Source: CAYPZL01 sp964415045 (GTDB lineage Bacteria; Planctomycetota; Phycisphaerae; Sedimentisphaerales; Anaerobacaceae). Taken from it: a stretch of 44,088 nt of DNA. The stretch's first letter is position 1; the number at the start of each line of letters is the position of its first letter. The DNA lies in the NCBI GenBank assembly GCA_964415045.1, contig CAYPZL010000021.1:1-44088 (forward strand), given 5' to 3'. The notes beneath the pieces were generated by a model. That model was not told the origin of the DNA and made no database searches. It worked only from the letters and a program-made list of their open reading frames with translations. The translations under genes and the position numbers were made by a program. Positions 7,955-15,513 of this stretch are shown one piece after another.

Positions 7955-8458
7955 TTACGAAATCGCCACACCCCGCAACGCTTCGATCATTTCCTTGTTG
8001 CGGAGCTTCAGCAGGCCGTTTAGCGTAGCCTTGACAACGTTTTTCGCAGAGGTGCTCCCATAGATCTTCGTGAGCACGTCGTGAACGCCTGCATACTCCA
8101 GGACCGCTCGCGCGCTCGAACCGGCGATGACGCCCGTACCCGGGCTGGCCGGCACCAACACGATCTTCGTGGCCCTGAACTTCCCGATCACCTGATGGGG
8201 CAGCGTCTGGCCCACCAGCGGAATCTTATGCAGCGACTTCTTGGCATCCTTGATCCCTTTCTCAACCGCCAGAGGCACCTCGTTGGCCTTGCCGTATCCA
8301 ATGCCAACTGTCCCTTCGCGGTCACCGACCACCACTAAAGCCGCAAAACTGAACCGTCGCCCGCCCTTTACCACCTTGGCGCAGCGATAGATCTTCACCA
8401 CCGTGTCTTCCAACGGCTTCTCTTCGTGTTCAGGTGTTCTAACCGGTTCTGTAGCCAA
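7955..8458 (-). CDS. rpsE: 30S ribosomal protein S5
   Basis: The 167-residue S5 protein, important for decoding fidelity and mRNA unwinding at the entry tunnel. The double-stranded RNA-binding portion shows VVKGGRRFSFAALVVVGD and GIGYGKANEVPLAVEKGI. The C-terminal portion shows the conserved AGSSARAVLEYAGVHDVL and KNVVKATLNGL. Length is normal. It starts 15 bp after rplR and is followed by rplO without an intervening rpmD. Confidence 0.97.
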   Translation of the reverse strand: MATEPVRTPEHEEKPLEDTVVKIYRCAKVVKGGRRFSFAALVVVGDREGTVGIGYGKANEVPLAVEKGIKDAKKSLHKIPLVGQTLPHQVIGKFRATKIVLVPASPGTGVIAGSSARAVLEYAGVHDVLTKIYGSTSAKNVVKATLNGLLKLRNKEMIEALRGVAIS

Positions 8459-8473
8459 TTCCAGCTCCCAGTC

Positions 8474-8839
8474 TCAAAAGGCCAAGCCCGTCTTTCGCGC
8501 CGCCTCGGCGAGAGACTTCACTCGACCATGGTATTTGTAGCGGTTGCGATCGAAACAGGCACACTTAATACCGACATCCAGCGCCATCTTGGCAAGCGTT
8601 TCACCAACGACCTCGGCCGCCTTCTGATTGCCGGTTTGCTGGACCTGATCCTGCAGGGCCTTCGACCGGGTGCTGGCCGCGACAAGCGTGGCACCGGCCG
8701 TGTCGTCGATAAGCTGCGCGTACACGTGCCGGTTTGAACGGAATACCGACAGACGCGGCCTCTCCGGCGTTCCCACAACCTTCTTTCGCACGTGACGCTT
8801 GCGCCGCACTGCCGCCTTCTTGTGTCTTTCAGTCTTCAT
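8474..8839 (-). CDS. rplR: 50S ribosomal protein L18
   Basis: The 121-residue L18 protein, which binds 5S rRNA together with L5 and anchors it in the large subunit. Diagnostic features are the basic N-terminus (KAAVRRKRHVRKKV), GTPERPRLSVFRSNRHVYAQ and the terminal YHGRVKSLAEAARKTGLAF. Length is standard. It lies between rplF (20 bp upstream) and rpsE (15 bp downstream) in normal spc order. Confidence 0.97.
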   Translation of the reverse strand: MKTERHKKAAVRRKRHVRKKVVGTPERPRLSVFRSNRHVYAQLIDDTAGATLVAASTRSKALQDQVQQTGNQKAAEVVGETLAKMALDVGIKCACFDRNRYKYHGRVKSLAEAARKTGLAF

Positions 8840-8859
8840 AAGAACCGAATTCTACTCTC

Positions 8860-9441
8860 CTATGCCCCGCCTGAAGCGAACGCCTTACCCACCTTGCGCC
8901 GCACATGCTCGTCGGCATATCGGATGCCTTTTCCTTTGTAGGGCTCCGGCGGCCTTACTCTTCGCACGTCCGCCGCAAACTGCCCCAAACAACATTTATC
9001 CACGCCCGTCAGCGTGAACTTGGCCGGCACGTCATTGCCCCGCGTGGCCGGGACGTCGATACTCACCTTCACGTCCTTCGGCACCGCCAGCTCAACCGGG
9101 TGACAATAACCCACCTGAAGGACCAGCTTGTTCCCCTGCTCCTTCACGCTATAGCCCGTCCCGTAGATCTCCATCTTCTTCTCGAAGCCCTTCGAGACCC
9201 CGGTGACCATGTTGGCAATCAGAGCCCGCATGGTTCCATGGAGCTGTTTGCTACGGCGATCCTTGGGCAGCGGGTTGTCCACTTGAATGCTGCCCGCGCC
9301 ATCATCGATTTTCACCGTAACCCGCTCGTGGCAGTCCATCTGCAAGGCGCCGAGGGGGCCCGAGACCTTCACCGTCCGGCCTTTCAGCTCCACTTTCACG
9401 CCCGACGGGATCGCAACAGGTTTTTTTCCAATCCGACTCAT
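8860..9441 (-). CDS. rplF: 50S ribosomal protein L6
   Basis: The 193-residue L6 protein near the factor-binding site of the large subunit. It starts MSRIGKKPVAIPSGVKVEL and contains two repeated L6 folds; the second shows PEPYKGKGIRYADEHVRRK, the family signature. It is slightly longer than the usual 175-180 residues. Its ATG at 9441 directly abuts the rpsH stop codon (9442-9444), consistent with coupled translation. Confidence 0.97.
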   Translation of the reverse strand: MSRIGKKPVAIPSGVKVELKGRTVKVSGPLGALQMDCHERVTVKIDDGAGSIQVDNPLPKDRRSKQLHGTMRALIANMVTGVSKGFEKKMEIYGTGYSVKEQGNKLVLQVGYCHPVELAVPKDVKVSIDVPATRGNDVPAKFTLTGVDKCCLGQFAADVRRVRPPEPYKGKGIRYADEHVRRKVGKAFASGGA

Positions 9442-9840
9442 TTAGCTTACCGTGCACAATACCTCGCCGCCGACGTTCTTCTCCCGGCAACTTCGATCAC
9501 TAATCACACCTTTGCTTGTTGAAACAATCGCGATACCGAGGCCGCCCAGAACCCTGGGCAGGCTGTCAACGGCGGCGTACACCCGACAGCCGGGCTTGCT
9601 GGTTCGCTTCAGCTCGCTGATCACGAACTGGCCATTTTGATCGTACTTCAGCCGGATACGAAGCAGCCCCTGCTTGCCGTCCTCGATTCGGTCGTAGTCC
9701 TCGATGTACCCCTCGTCCTTGAGGACGGACGCAATGCCCTCGCATATCTTCGACGCTCGCGCCTTCACCTCCGGCTTGCTCGCCCGGCCCGCGTTGCGAA
9801 TCCGCGTCAACATATCAGCTATTGGGTCACTCAAACTCAT
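9442..9840 (-). CDS. rpsH: 30S ribosomal protein S8
   Basis: The 132-residue S8 protein, a primary 16S rRNA binder of the central domain and in E. coli the translational repressor of the spc operon. It starts MSLSDPIADMLTRIRNAGRA and ends with the family signature GIAIVSTSKGVISDR, then EVLCTVS. Length is standard. It lies between rpsZ (52 bp upstream) and rplF (0 bp). No obvious helix-21 mimic was identified near rplE by eye. Confidence 0.97.
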   Translation of the reverse strand: MSLSDPIADMLTRIRNAGRASKPEVKARASKICEGIASVLKDEGYIEDYDRIEDGKQGLLRIRLKYDQNGQFVISELKRTSKPGCRVYAAVDSLPRVLGGLGIAIVSTSKGVISDRSCREKNVGGEVLCTVS

Positions 9841-9892
9841 AACTCGTATCCTGCACCTGCTTCTCGGTAGACTGCTTCGGTCAACTGCCCCG

Positions 9893-10078
9893 TCACCAGC
9901 TCGCCTTCTTCACGCCCGGAATCTTCCCTTCGTTGGCCAGCGTCCGGAAGCAAATCCGACAGATCTTGAATTTGCGATACACCGCCCGCGAGCGCCCGCA
10001 CAATTCACAACGCGTATACTCACGAACACGGAACTTCTGTTTCTTCTTGGCTTTGTTTTCCAATGCCTTCGTCGACAT
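9893..10078 (-). CDS. rpsZ: 30S ribosomal protein S14, short zinc form
   Basis: A 61-residue type Z S14 protein of the small-subunit head. All four zinc ligands are present as CELC (24, 27) and CRIC (40, 43), followed by FRTLANEGKIPGVKKASW at the C-terminus, which is typical of the short form. The longer zinc-free paralogue of about 100 residues is not in this window. It lies between rplE (35 bp) and rpsH (52 bp), the standard spc position. It is sometimes named rpsN. Confidence 0.97.
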   Translation of the reverse strand: MSTKALENKAKKKQKFRVREYTRCELCGRSRAVYRKFKICRICFRTLANEGKIPGVKKASW

Positions 10079-10113
10079 TCACACACTCCACACTGGCTCT
10101 GCCAGGCAATCGG

Positions 10114-10677
10114 TTACACACTCGAGGCCGATGGCGTCGTGCCCCGGAACGGCATTCCAAAAAGTGTCAGCAGCTTGCGCCCCTCTTCGTCGGTCAGGGC
10201 CGTCGTGGTGAACGTGATGTTCATGCCCTGCTGAAACTCGACCTTGGCCAGATTGATTTCCGGAAAAACGCTCTGCTCGGCCAGGCCCATCGAGTAATTT
10301 CCCCGCCCGTCAAAGCTGTTCGGGTTCAAGCCCCGGAAGTCGCGAACCCGGGGAATCGCCAAATTGATGAGCCGGTCCATGAACTCGTACATGCGCACAC
10401 CGCGCAGCGTCACCTTCAATCCCGTCTCATAGCCCTGGCGGACCTTGAAATTCGAGACGCTCTTCTTGGCCTTACACACGAACGGCAACTGGCCCGTGAT
10501 CTGCATCAGGTCCTTCTTCGCCAGTTCCAGGAACTTCTTGTCCTGCGTGGCTCGACCGACGCCCATGGAGACCACGATCTTCTCCACCTTGGGCACCGCC
10601 ATCACGTTCTGATAGCCGAACTCCTTGGTCAGCTCAGCGACCACTTTCGATTTATACAAATCTCGTAACCGGGCCAT
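10114..10677 (-). CDS. rplE: 50S ribosomal protein L5
   Basis: The 187-residue L5 protein, which binds 5S rRNA and forms the B1b bridge with S13. Seen are VPKVEKIVVSMGVGRATQD near residues 29-47, the arginine/lysine segment PFVCKAKKSVSNFKVRQG, and RDFRGLNPNSFDGRGNYSMG. The start MARLRDLYKSKVV is usual. It follows rplX by 60 bp and precedes rpsZ. Length is normal. Confidence 0.97.
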   Translation of the reverse strand: MARLRDLYKSKVVAELTKEFGYQNVMAVPKVEKIVVSMGVGRATQDKKFLELAKKDLMQITGQLPFVCKAKKSVSNFKVRQGYETGLKVTLRGVRMYEFMDRLINLAIPRVRDFRGLNPNSFDGRGNYSMGLAEQSVFPEINLAKVEFQQGMNITFTTTALTDEEGRKLLTLFGMPFRGTTPSASSV

Positions 10678-10737
10678 ATTTTTCTACTCTGTTCCTTTTC
10701 CTTCCACGCCAGTCCACCTCACGCCCGCCGGCGGCCG

Positions 10738-11070
10738 CTACTTGGCCCTCCGGACGGTCCCGATCTCGGTGCCATCCACGGCCGTACGTCTCTTGCTGCC
10801 GTCGTCGCTCTGCCTGTACCGCACCCGGCTGCCTCTCGACGATTTCGGGTTCACAGGCAACACGTTGCTGATGTGGATCGGTTGCTCGACGCCGATACGC
10901 CCGCCTTGCGGATTCCGGCGAGAGGGACGAACATGCTTCTGCGCGATGTTCTGCCCCTGGACAACCACAACATTCTTGTCCGGATACACGTGCAGCACTC
11001 GCCCGGTCGCCCCTTTGTGGTCGCCGGCAATGATCTGCACCATATCCCCTCTTTTCACGTGCAAGGCCAT
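10738..11070 (-). CDS. rplX: 50S ribosomal protein L24
   Basis: The 110-residue L24 protein, one of the initiators of large-subunit assembly, containing a KOW motif. The motif appears as VKRGDMVQIIAGDHKGATGR (residues 5-24), followed by RVLHVYPDKNVVVVQGQN. The tail is basic and slightly extended. It lies 43 bp after rplN and 60 bp before rplE, the standard order. Confidence 0.96.
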   Translation of the reverse strand: MALHVKRGDMVQIIAGDHKGATGRVLHVYPDKNVVVVQGQNIAQKHVRPSRRNPQGGRIGVEQPIHISNVLPVNPKSSRGSRVRYRQSDDGSKRRTAVDGTEIGTVRRAK

Positions 11071-11113
11071 CGATCTATCTCTTTATCCATTCACTCAGGT
11101 TGCTCTGTCGCAC

Positions 11114-11500
11114 CTACACGACCTCGCTGGCCAGCGAGATGATCTTCATGTAGTTCTTCTCACGCAGCTCACGCGCCACGGCCCCGAAGATCCGGGTGCC
11201 GATGGGGTTTCCGTCGTTGTCGATCATCACCGCCGCGTTGCTGTCGAACCTCACGTAGCTGCCGTCCGGCCGCCGCACCGCGCTCTTGGTGCGAATGATC
11301 ACACACTTGTGCACCTTCTTGTCGTCCAACTGGCAGCTCGGCAACGACTTCTTGATCGCCACGCAGACGACGTCTCCCACGCGCGCCACCGGGCGCGTGT
11401 ACTTGCCCCGCGACCCGCCCCGCCCCAGGACTTTGATACATAACGCCGACCGCACTCCTGAGTTGTCGGCGATATCCAACATGGTTTCCTGTTGAATCAT
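11114..11500 (-). CDS. rplN: 50S ribosomal protein L14
   Basis: The 128-residue L14 protein of the subunit interface (bridges B5/B8). It starts MIQQETMLDIADNSGVRS and contains VGDVVCVAIKKSLPS, VIIRTKSAVRRPDGSYVRF and GNPIGTRIFGAVARELR, all family signatures. Length is a few residues above the usual 122. It lies between rpsQ (24 bp) and rplX (43 bp). Confidence 0.97.
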   Translation of the reverse strand: MIQQETMLDIADNSGVRSALCIKVLGRGGSRGKYTRPVARVGDVVCVAIKKSLPSCQLDDKKVHKCVIIRTKSAVRRPDGSYVRFDSNAAVMIDNDGNPIGTRIFGAVARELREKNYMKIISLASEVV

Positions 11501-11524
11501 GGTCTTTGCATCTCGTAATAGATT

Positions 11525-11785
11525 CTACGCCTGGACCGCCTTCTGCACCACCCGCACGAGGCGCCAACTCTTCGCCTTGCTGTAAGGCCGGCACTCGGCG
11601 ATCTCCACGAGGTCGCCCACGCCGCATTCATTGCGCTCGTCGTGCACGCCCAGCTTGGTTCTGCGTCTGACATACTTACCGTACTTCGGGTGCTTTACCT
11701 TGTACGCAACCGTCACGCGGATGCTCTTGTTCCCGCTGTTGCTCGTGACAACACCCGTCAGCGTTTTTCCTTTTCGTGTCTCCAT
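11525..11785 (-). CDS. rpsQ: 30S ribosomal protein S17
   Basis: The 86-residue S17 protein, an OB-fold protein that binds the 5' domain of 16S rRNA early in assembly. Diagnostic segments are GKTLTGVVTSNSGNKSIRV, HPKYGKYVRRRTKLGVHDE and the loop GVGDLVEIAECRPYSKAKSW. Length is standard. It follows rpmC by 33 bp and precedes rplN by 24 bp, as in the S10 operon. Confidence 0.97.
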   Translation of the reverse strand: METRKGKTLTGVVTSNSGNKSIRVTVAYKVKHPKYGKYVRRRTKLGVHDERNECGVGDLVEIAECRPYSKAKSWRLVRVVQKAVQA

Positions 11786-11818
11786 ATAGCCAACTTCCCG
11801 CCGTCTCTATCGACAGCG

Positions 11819-12007
11819 CTACTTGCCTTTCTCACGGATGATCGTCTTGATTCGCGCCACATCCCGTCGCGTATTGATCACGGCCTTTGCGTTCTCGAGC
11901 TTCTGCGTCACCGCCTGCGACCGCAAATCAAACAACCGCCTTTGCAGATCGTCCAACGTGCTCTGCAACTCGTCCTGACTCATTTCCCGTAGCTGGCTGG
12001 CTTTCAC
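11819..12007 (-). CDS. rpmC: 50S ribosomal protein L29
   Basis: A 62-residue, two-helix protein at the tunnel exit, next to L23. The start is taken as the GTG at 12007 (KASQLREMSQDELQSTL) because AGAGGT lies about 7 nt before it and the length then equals the family norm. The open frame runs further upstream to 12358 but overlaps rplP and reads as nonsense. It contains the L29 signature QRRLFDLRSQAVTQKLENA and ends RRDVARIKTIIREKGK. It starts 13 bp after rplP. Confidence 0.95.
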   Translation of the reverse strand: MKASQLREMSQDELQSTLDDLQRRLFDLRSQAVTQKLENAKAVINTRRDVARIKTIIREKGK

Positions 12008-12020
12008 CGTTCTACCTCTT

Positions 12021-12440
12021 TCAAAGCGAATGTCTTCGCTTGACGAACCGACAACGGATCGGCATTTTGTGGGCGACCCGGGCCAATGCCTGCCGGGCCA
12101 CGTCCTCGCTGACACCGCCGATCTCGAAACATACCTGACCCGGTCGGACTCTGGCGACCCAAAACTCCGGCTCCCCTTTGCCTTTGCCCATGCGTGTTTC
12201 CAGGGGCTTCGATGAGACCGGCTTGTGCGGGAAGATCCGGATGTAGACCTTTCCCTCGCGGTGCAGGAAGTGTGTGGCCGCCACACGTCCGGCCTCGATG
12301 TTCTTGGCCGTGATCCAACTGGTTTCCAAAACCTGTAAACCATATTCGCCAAACGCAACGTAATTGCACCGGGTAGCGTTGCCTTTCATCCGGCCGCGCT
12401 GCGATTTGCGGTATTTCACTCTCTTCGGCATCAAAGCCAT
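12021..12440 (-). CDS. rplP: 50S ribosomal protein L16
   Basis: The 139-residue L16 protein, which helps shape the A-site tRNA region and organises 5S/23S contacts. It starts MALMPKRVKYRKSQRGRMKG and contains the arginine-rich block near the N-terminus, RIFPHKPVSSKPLETRMGKG and PGQVCFEIGGVSEDVARQAL. Length is standard. It lies between rpsC (42 bp) and rpmC (13 bp). Confidence 0.97.
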   Translation of the reverse strand: MALMPKRVKYRKSQRGRMKGNATRCNYVAFGEYGLQVLETSWITAKNIEAGRVAATHFLHREGKVYIRIFPHKPVSSKPLETRMGKGKGEPEFWVARVRPGQVCFEIGGVSEDVARQALARVAHKMPIRCRFVKRRHSL

Positions 12441-12482
12441 TGATTCGAACCTCTCTCAGCCATTCCTACTCGGCTTGCCATA

Positions 12483-13307
12483 CTACGACGCGTTTTCCCC
12501 TTCAGGCGGCGCGCCGGGCTTTTCAACCACCGGCGGCGCCGCTTCGGCGCTCACAGGGCCGGTATCCGCCGCCCCCTGCGGCGTGGGGGGAGCTGCGGGC
12601 GATCTCTGCCCACCGGCCGGTCTCGGCCGGGGCGTACGCCGCCGTCTCGGCCGCACTCGCTCCAGGACTTCACCGAACTTGCCCTTGTAGATCCACACCT
12701 TCACGCCGATCGTGCCGTACGTCGTCCGCGACGTCGCCACCGCGTAGTCAACGTCGGCATCGAGCGTATGCAGCGGAATGCTGCCAAGTTTCTGCGTTTC
12801 TTTTCGTGCCATCTCCGATCCGGCCAATCGTCCGGAACAGATGATCTTCACCCCTTTGGCCCCCGCGTTCATCGCCGACTCGCAATACTGCTTCATCGTA
12901 CGCCGGAACGACGCTCGCTTCGAAAGCTGCTCGGCGATCGCCTGCCCGACCAGAGTCGCGTTCAGATCAGGCTCTTTGATCTCCACCACGTTGACCGTAA
13001 CCTTTCGGCCCGTCAGCGCTTCCAGCTCCTCCCGCAGCTTGTCCACCTCGCCACCCCGGGGACCGATCACCACCCCGGGCCGACCGCTGTGAAGCGTCAC
13101 GTTCACCTCGTTGCGGGTGCGAATGATCTCCGTTTTCGCCACCGCCCCTTTCGGCATCCGCCGATTGAAACGGGCGTCCACGTATTCCCGGATCTTCTGG
13201 TCCTCAACGAGGAAGTCGCCGTAGTTGGCCTTGGGAGCAAACCACGTGCTTTGCCATCCCAGGGTAACGCCGGTTCTAAAACCTATTGGTGATGTTTTCT
13301 GGCCCAT
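12483..13307 (-). CDS. rpsC: 30S ribosomal protein S3 with C-terminal extension
   Basis: S3 lines the mRNA entry tunnel. The 274-residue protein contains the KH domain (GRPGVVIGPRGGEVDKL near residues 77-93) and the C-terminal domain signature SGRLAGSEMARKE. The core ends near residue 218 (VWIYKGKFGEV). A tail of about 55 residues follows, first arginine/proline-rich, then Ala/Pro-rich with acidic residues, probably disordered. The tail is absent from most S3 proteins. It follows rplV by 36 bp and precedes rplP. Confidence 0.96.
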   Translation of the reverse strand: MGQKTSPIGFRTGVTLGWQSTWFAPKANYGDFLVEDQKIREYVDARFNRRMPKGAVAKTEIIRTRNEVNVTLHSGRPGVVIGPRGGEVDKLREELEALTGRKVTVNVVEIKEPDLNATLVGQAIAEQLSKRASFRRTMKQYCESAMNAGAKGVKIICSGRLAGSEMARKETQKLGSIPLHTLDADVDYAVATSRTTYGTIGVKVWIYKGKFGEVLERVRPRRRRTPRPRPAGGQRSPAAPPTPQGAADTGPVSAEAAPPVVEKPGAPPEGENAS

Positions 13308-13343
13308 AGTTCAGGTATCTCAGTATGCGTTCCCGGTCACCCT

Positions 13344-13892
13344 TTACGCTTGCGTCACCGTTACGTATATGTGACACGCTCTTTTTCGGATTGGATGCGC
13401 GCGTCCTCGATCCTTCGGGATCCAACGTTTGGTGCCGATCCGGACACCGGCGTCGTCCACGCGCGCCTCACTGACGTATAAATTGTCCACATCCGCCTGC
13501 TGCTCGTCGGCATCCGCCACGGCGGCTTTCAGCACTTTGTCCACCATCGCGGCCGTCCGTTTCCGCGTGAACTTCAGGATATCCATGGCATCCTGCACCC
13601 CTCGGCCGACGATCAACTGCGTCACCAGCCTCGCCTTGCGCGCCGAGACCGGAGCGTACCGGTAGGACGAAACCCACCCGCTGATCTCGGCCGGCTCCAC
13701 CGACAAGGCGTCCGCCAGCCGACGCACGTCTTCGTTGTCCGGCAGAGGCTTGAAAAGCCCCTTTTGCCAATTCTTCACTGCCGTGACCGCCTGCTTCATG
13801 TCAAGGCTGCCCCGCGCAAGGCTCCGGGCCAGCACTTCGGCGGTAACCTGCTGTTTCTCACACAACTCGTTTAATTTCGTCGGGCTAAGCAT
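13344..13892 (-). CDS. rplV: 50S ribosomal protein L22 with N-terminal XRE-like HTH domain
   Basis: The C-terminal part (about residues 76-182) is ordinary L22, which lines the peptide exit tunnel: YRYAPVSARKARLV, then the loop and the terminal GRAHPIRKRACHIYVTVTQA. In front lie about 70 extra residues not present in standard L22 (about 110 residues). They read like an XRE-type helix-turn-helix: TKLNELCEKQQVTAEVLA (5-22), AVKNWQKGLFKPLPD at the position of the recognition helix and its wEnGkrkP-like turn (38-52), and VRRLADALSVEPAEI (56-70). A start closer to the L22 core lacks a good ATG, and the extension keeps the operon's reading frame and codon style, so I read it as real. Family assignment of the HTH is by pattern, not by search. 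Confidence 0.93.
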   Translation of the reverse strand: MLSPTKLNELCEKQQVTAEVLARSLARGSLDMKQAVTAVKNWQKGLFKPLPDNEDVRRLADALSVEPAEISGWVSSYRYAPVSARKARLVTQLIVGRGVQDAMDILKFTRKRTAAMVDKVLKAAVADADEQQADVDNLYVSEARVDDAGVRIGTKRWIPKDRGRAHPIRKRACHIYVTVTQA

Positions 13893-13943
13893 ATCAACGA
13901 CGTCCCGTCTCTCCTGGATCGCCAGTCAACCTGAATTCACCTA

Positions 13944-14213
13944 CTACTTGATTTTCTTGCTCGAGTGGCCCTTGAACGTCCGCGTGGGTGAAAACTCGCC
14001 CAGCTTGTGGCCTACCATGTCCTCGGTCACGAACACTTTGTGAAACATCTTGCCGTTATGGACCATAAACGTGAATCCCACGAACTCGGGAACAATCGTG
14101 CAGCGCCGGGCCCAGGTCTTGATGGGATTTCGCGTACCCTCTTCGGTCTGCTTGTTCACCTTCCCGAACAGCTTCTCGTCAACAAACGGTCCTCTTTTGA
14201 GAGATCGTCCCAT
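13944..14213 (-). CDS. rpsS: 30S ribosomal protein S19
   Basis: The 89-residue S19 protein of the small-subunit head, which forms a complex with S13. Typical segments are MGRSLKRGPFVDEKLFGKV, TWARRCTIVPEFVGFTFMVH and HKLGEFSPTRTFKGH. Length is standard. It lies between rplB (70 bp) and rplV (51 bp), the usual S10 operon order. Confidence 0.97.
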   Translation of the reverse strand: MGRSLKRGPFVDEKLFGKVNKQTEEGTRNPIKTWARRCTIVPEFVGFTFMVHNGKMFHKVFVTEDMVGHKLGEFSPTRTFKGHSSKKIK

Positions 14214-14283
14214 GTCTTACTCTCTTCTCTCACCTGGTGCGCTCTGCGCGAGCCTTTTACCGGCTCGCGGCCCGCGTCACTGG

Positions 14284-15135
14284 TTACAGGGTCAACTGCC
14301 CTTGCCTTTTGTTCTTTCTGCGTCGAATGATCCTGCTGTTGCTGGTCTTGCGCGGGTTCCGCGTCTTTCCACCCTTGGCCAGCTTGCCGGTCGGGGAGCA
14401 CGGGTGCCGTCCGCCGTTGGACCTCCCTTCGCCACCACCCATGGGGTGAGCGACCGGGTTCATGGCTTTGCCCCGAACGTGAGGCCTGCGTCCCATGTGG
14501 CGCTTGCGTCCGGCCTTGCCCAGAGTCACATTCTGGTGCTCCGGATTGCTCAGGCGTCCGATCGTGGCCCGGCATTCCTTCCGCACCATGCGCATCTCGC
14601 CGCTCGGCAAGACGACCGTGACCCAATCTCCTTCCTTGGCGACGATGCGCGCCGCGTTACCGGCGCCTCTGACCAGCTTGCCTCCCTGGCCGGCCGTCAG
14701 CTCGATGTTGTGCACCTCCAGGCTGCCCGGAATCGCCGAAAGCGGCATCGCGTTGCCCACCTTCGGCTCACACGCCGGCCCGCTCTCGATCACATCGCCA
14801 ACCCGAATACCCAACGGCGCCAGGATATATCGTTTCTCTCCGTCCTCGTACTGCACCAGCGAAATGAAGCAATTCCGGTTCGGGTCATATTCGATCGTCA
14901 TGACCTTGGCGGGCATCCCATCCTTGTTACGCTTGAAGTCGATGATCCGGTAGATCCTCCGGGCCCCGCCCCCGCGAAACCGGCTGGTGGTAACGCCGTG
15001 ATGGTTCCTCCCGCCGCTCTTCTTGATCCTGCGGCACAAAGTCTTCTCGGGCTTCTTCGCGGTCAGCTCGGAGTAGTCATTTACCGAGCTGTTCCGTCGC
15101 CCTGCACTTGTCGGCCTGTAAACTCGAATGCCCAT
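14284..15135 (-). CDS. rplB: 50S ribosomal protein L2
   Basis: The 283-residue L2 protein, a primary 23S rRNA binder needed for subunit joining and close to the peptidyl-transferase centre. RNA-binding segments include SGGRNHHGVTTSRFRGGGAR near residues 40-59 and LEVHNIELTAGQGGKLVRGAG in the middle. The conserved C-terminal loop reads MNPVAHPMGGGEGR. In E. coli it is DHPHGGG: the functionally important first histidine is kept, but the preceding Asp is Ala and the second His is Met. Length is close to the usual 275. It lies between rplW and rpsS. Confidence 0.97.
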   Translation of the reverse strand: MGIRVYRPTSAGRRNSSVNDYSELTAKKPEKTLCRRIKKSGGRNHHGVTTSRFRGGGARRIYRIIDFKRNKDGMPAKVMTIEYDPNRNCFISLVQYEDGEKRYILAPLGIRVGDVIESGPACEPKVGNAMPLSAIPGSLEVHNIELTAGQGGKLVRGAGNAARIVAKEGDWVTVVLPSGEMRMVRKECRATIGRLSNPEHQNVTLGKAGRKRHMGRRPHVRGKAMNPVAHPMGGGEGRSNGGRHPCSPTGKLAKGGKTRNPRKTSNSRIIRRRKNKRQGQLTL

Positions 15136-15165
15136 AACGTCTATCTCTCTCTCAGAACCGTTCGC

Positions 15166-15444
15166 TCAGAACAGGTCAATGTGATAGTCCGGCTTCAGGT
15201 ACACCACCGCTTTCTTCCAGCTCGACGTCATGCCGACCGTTCTGCCCCGGCGGCGATGCTTGCCTCTGTGGTTCGACGTTCGCACTTTGTCGACTTTCAC
15301 ACCGTAGATCTTCTCGACCGCACTGCGGATCTCGGCCTTGTTGGCCCTCTTGTTCACCTCAAAGGAGTATGCGCCCTTGACATTAGCAAAGTGCATGCCC
15401 TGCTCAGTGATCAGAGGCCGGACTATTACGTTAAAGTCTTCCAT
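15166..15444 (-). CDS. rplW: 50S ribosomal protein L23
   Basis: The 92-residue L23 protein at the polypeptide tunnel exit, where trigger factor and SRP dock. Seen are VIVRPLITEQGMHFANVKG, FEVNKRANKAEIRSAVEKIYGVKVDKV (in part) and the basic loop RGKHRRRGRTVGMTSSWKKA. Length is standard. It follows rplD by 69 bp and precedes rplB by 30 bp. Confidence 0.97.
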   Translation of the reverse strand: MEDFNVIVRPLITEQGMHFANVKGAYSFEVNKRANKAEIRSAVEKIYGVKVDKVRTSNHRGKHRRRGRTVGMTSSWKKAVVYLKPDYHIDLF

Positions 15445-15513
15445 CGAAAAACCGAACCTAAATCCAAAAACTCACGGCTCCCACGAACGCCACACTGCCG
15501 TGGCCCTGCCGGA

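Noticed and set aside
11819..12358. A 179-residue gene in place of rpmC
   Set aside because: The upstream part overlaps rplP in another frame and is not L29-like; the GTG at 12007 has a proper ribosome-binding site and gives the family length.
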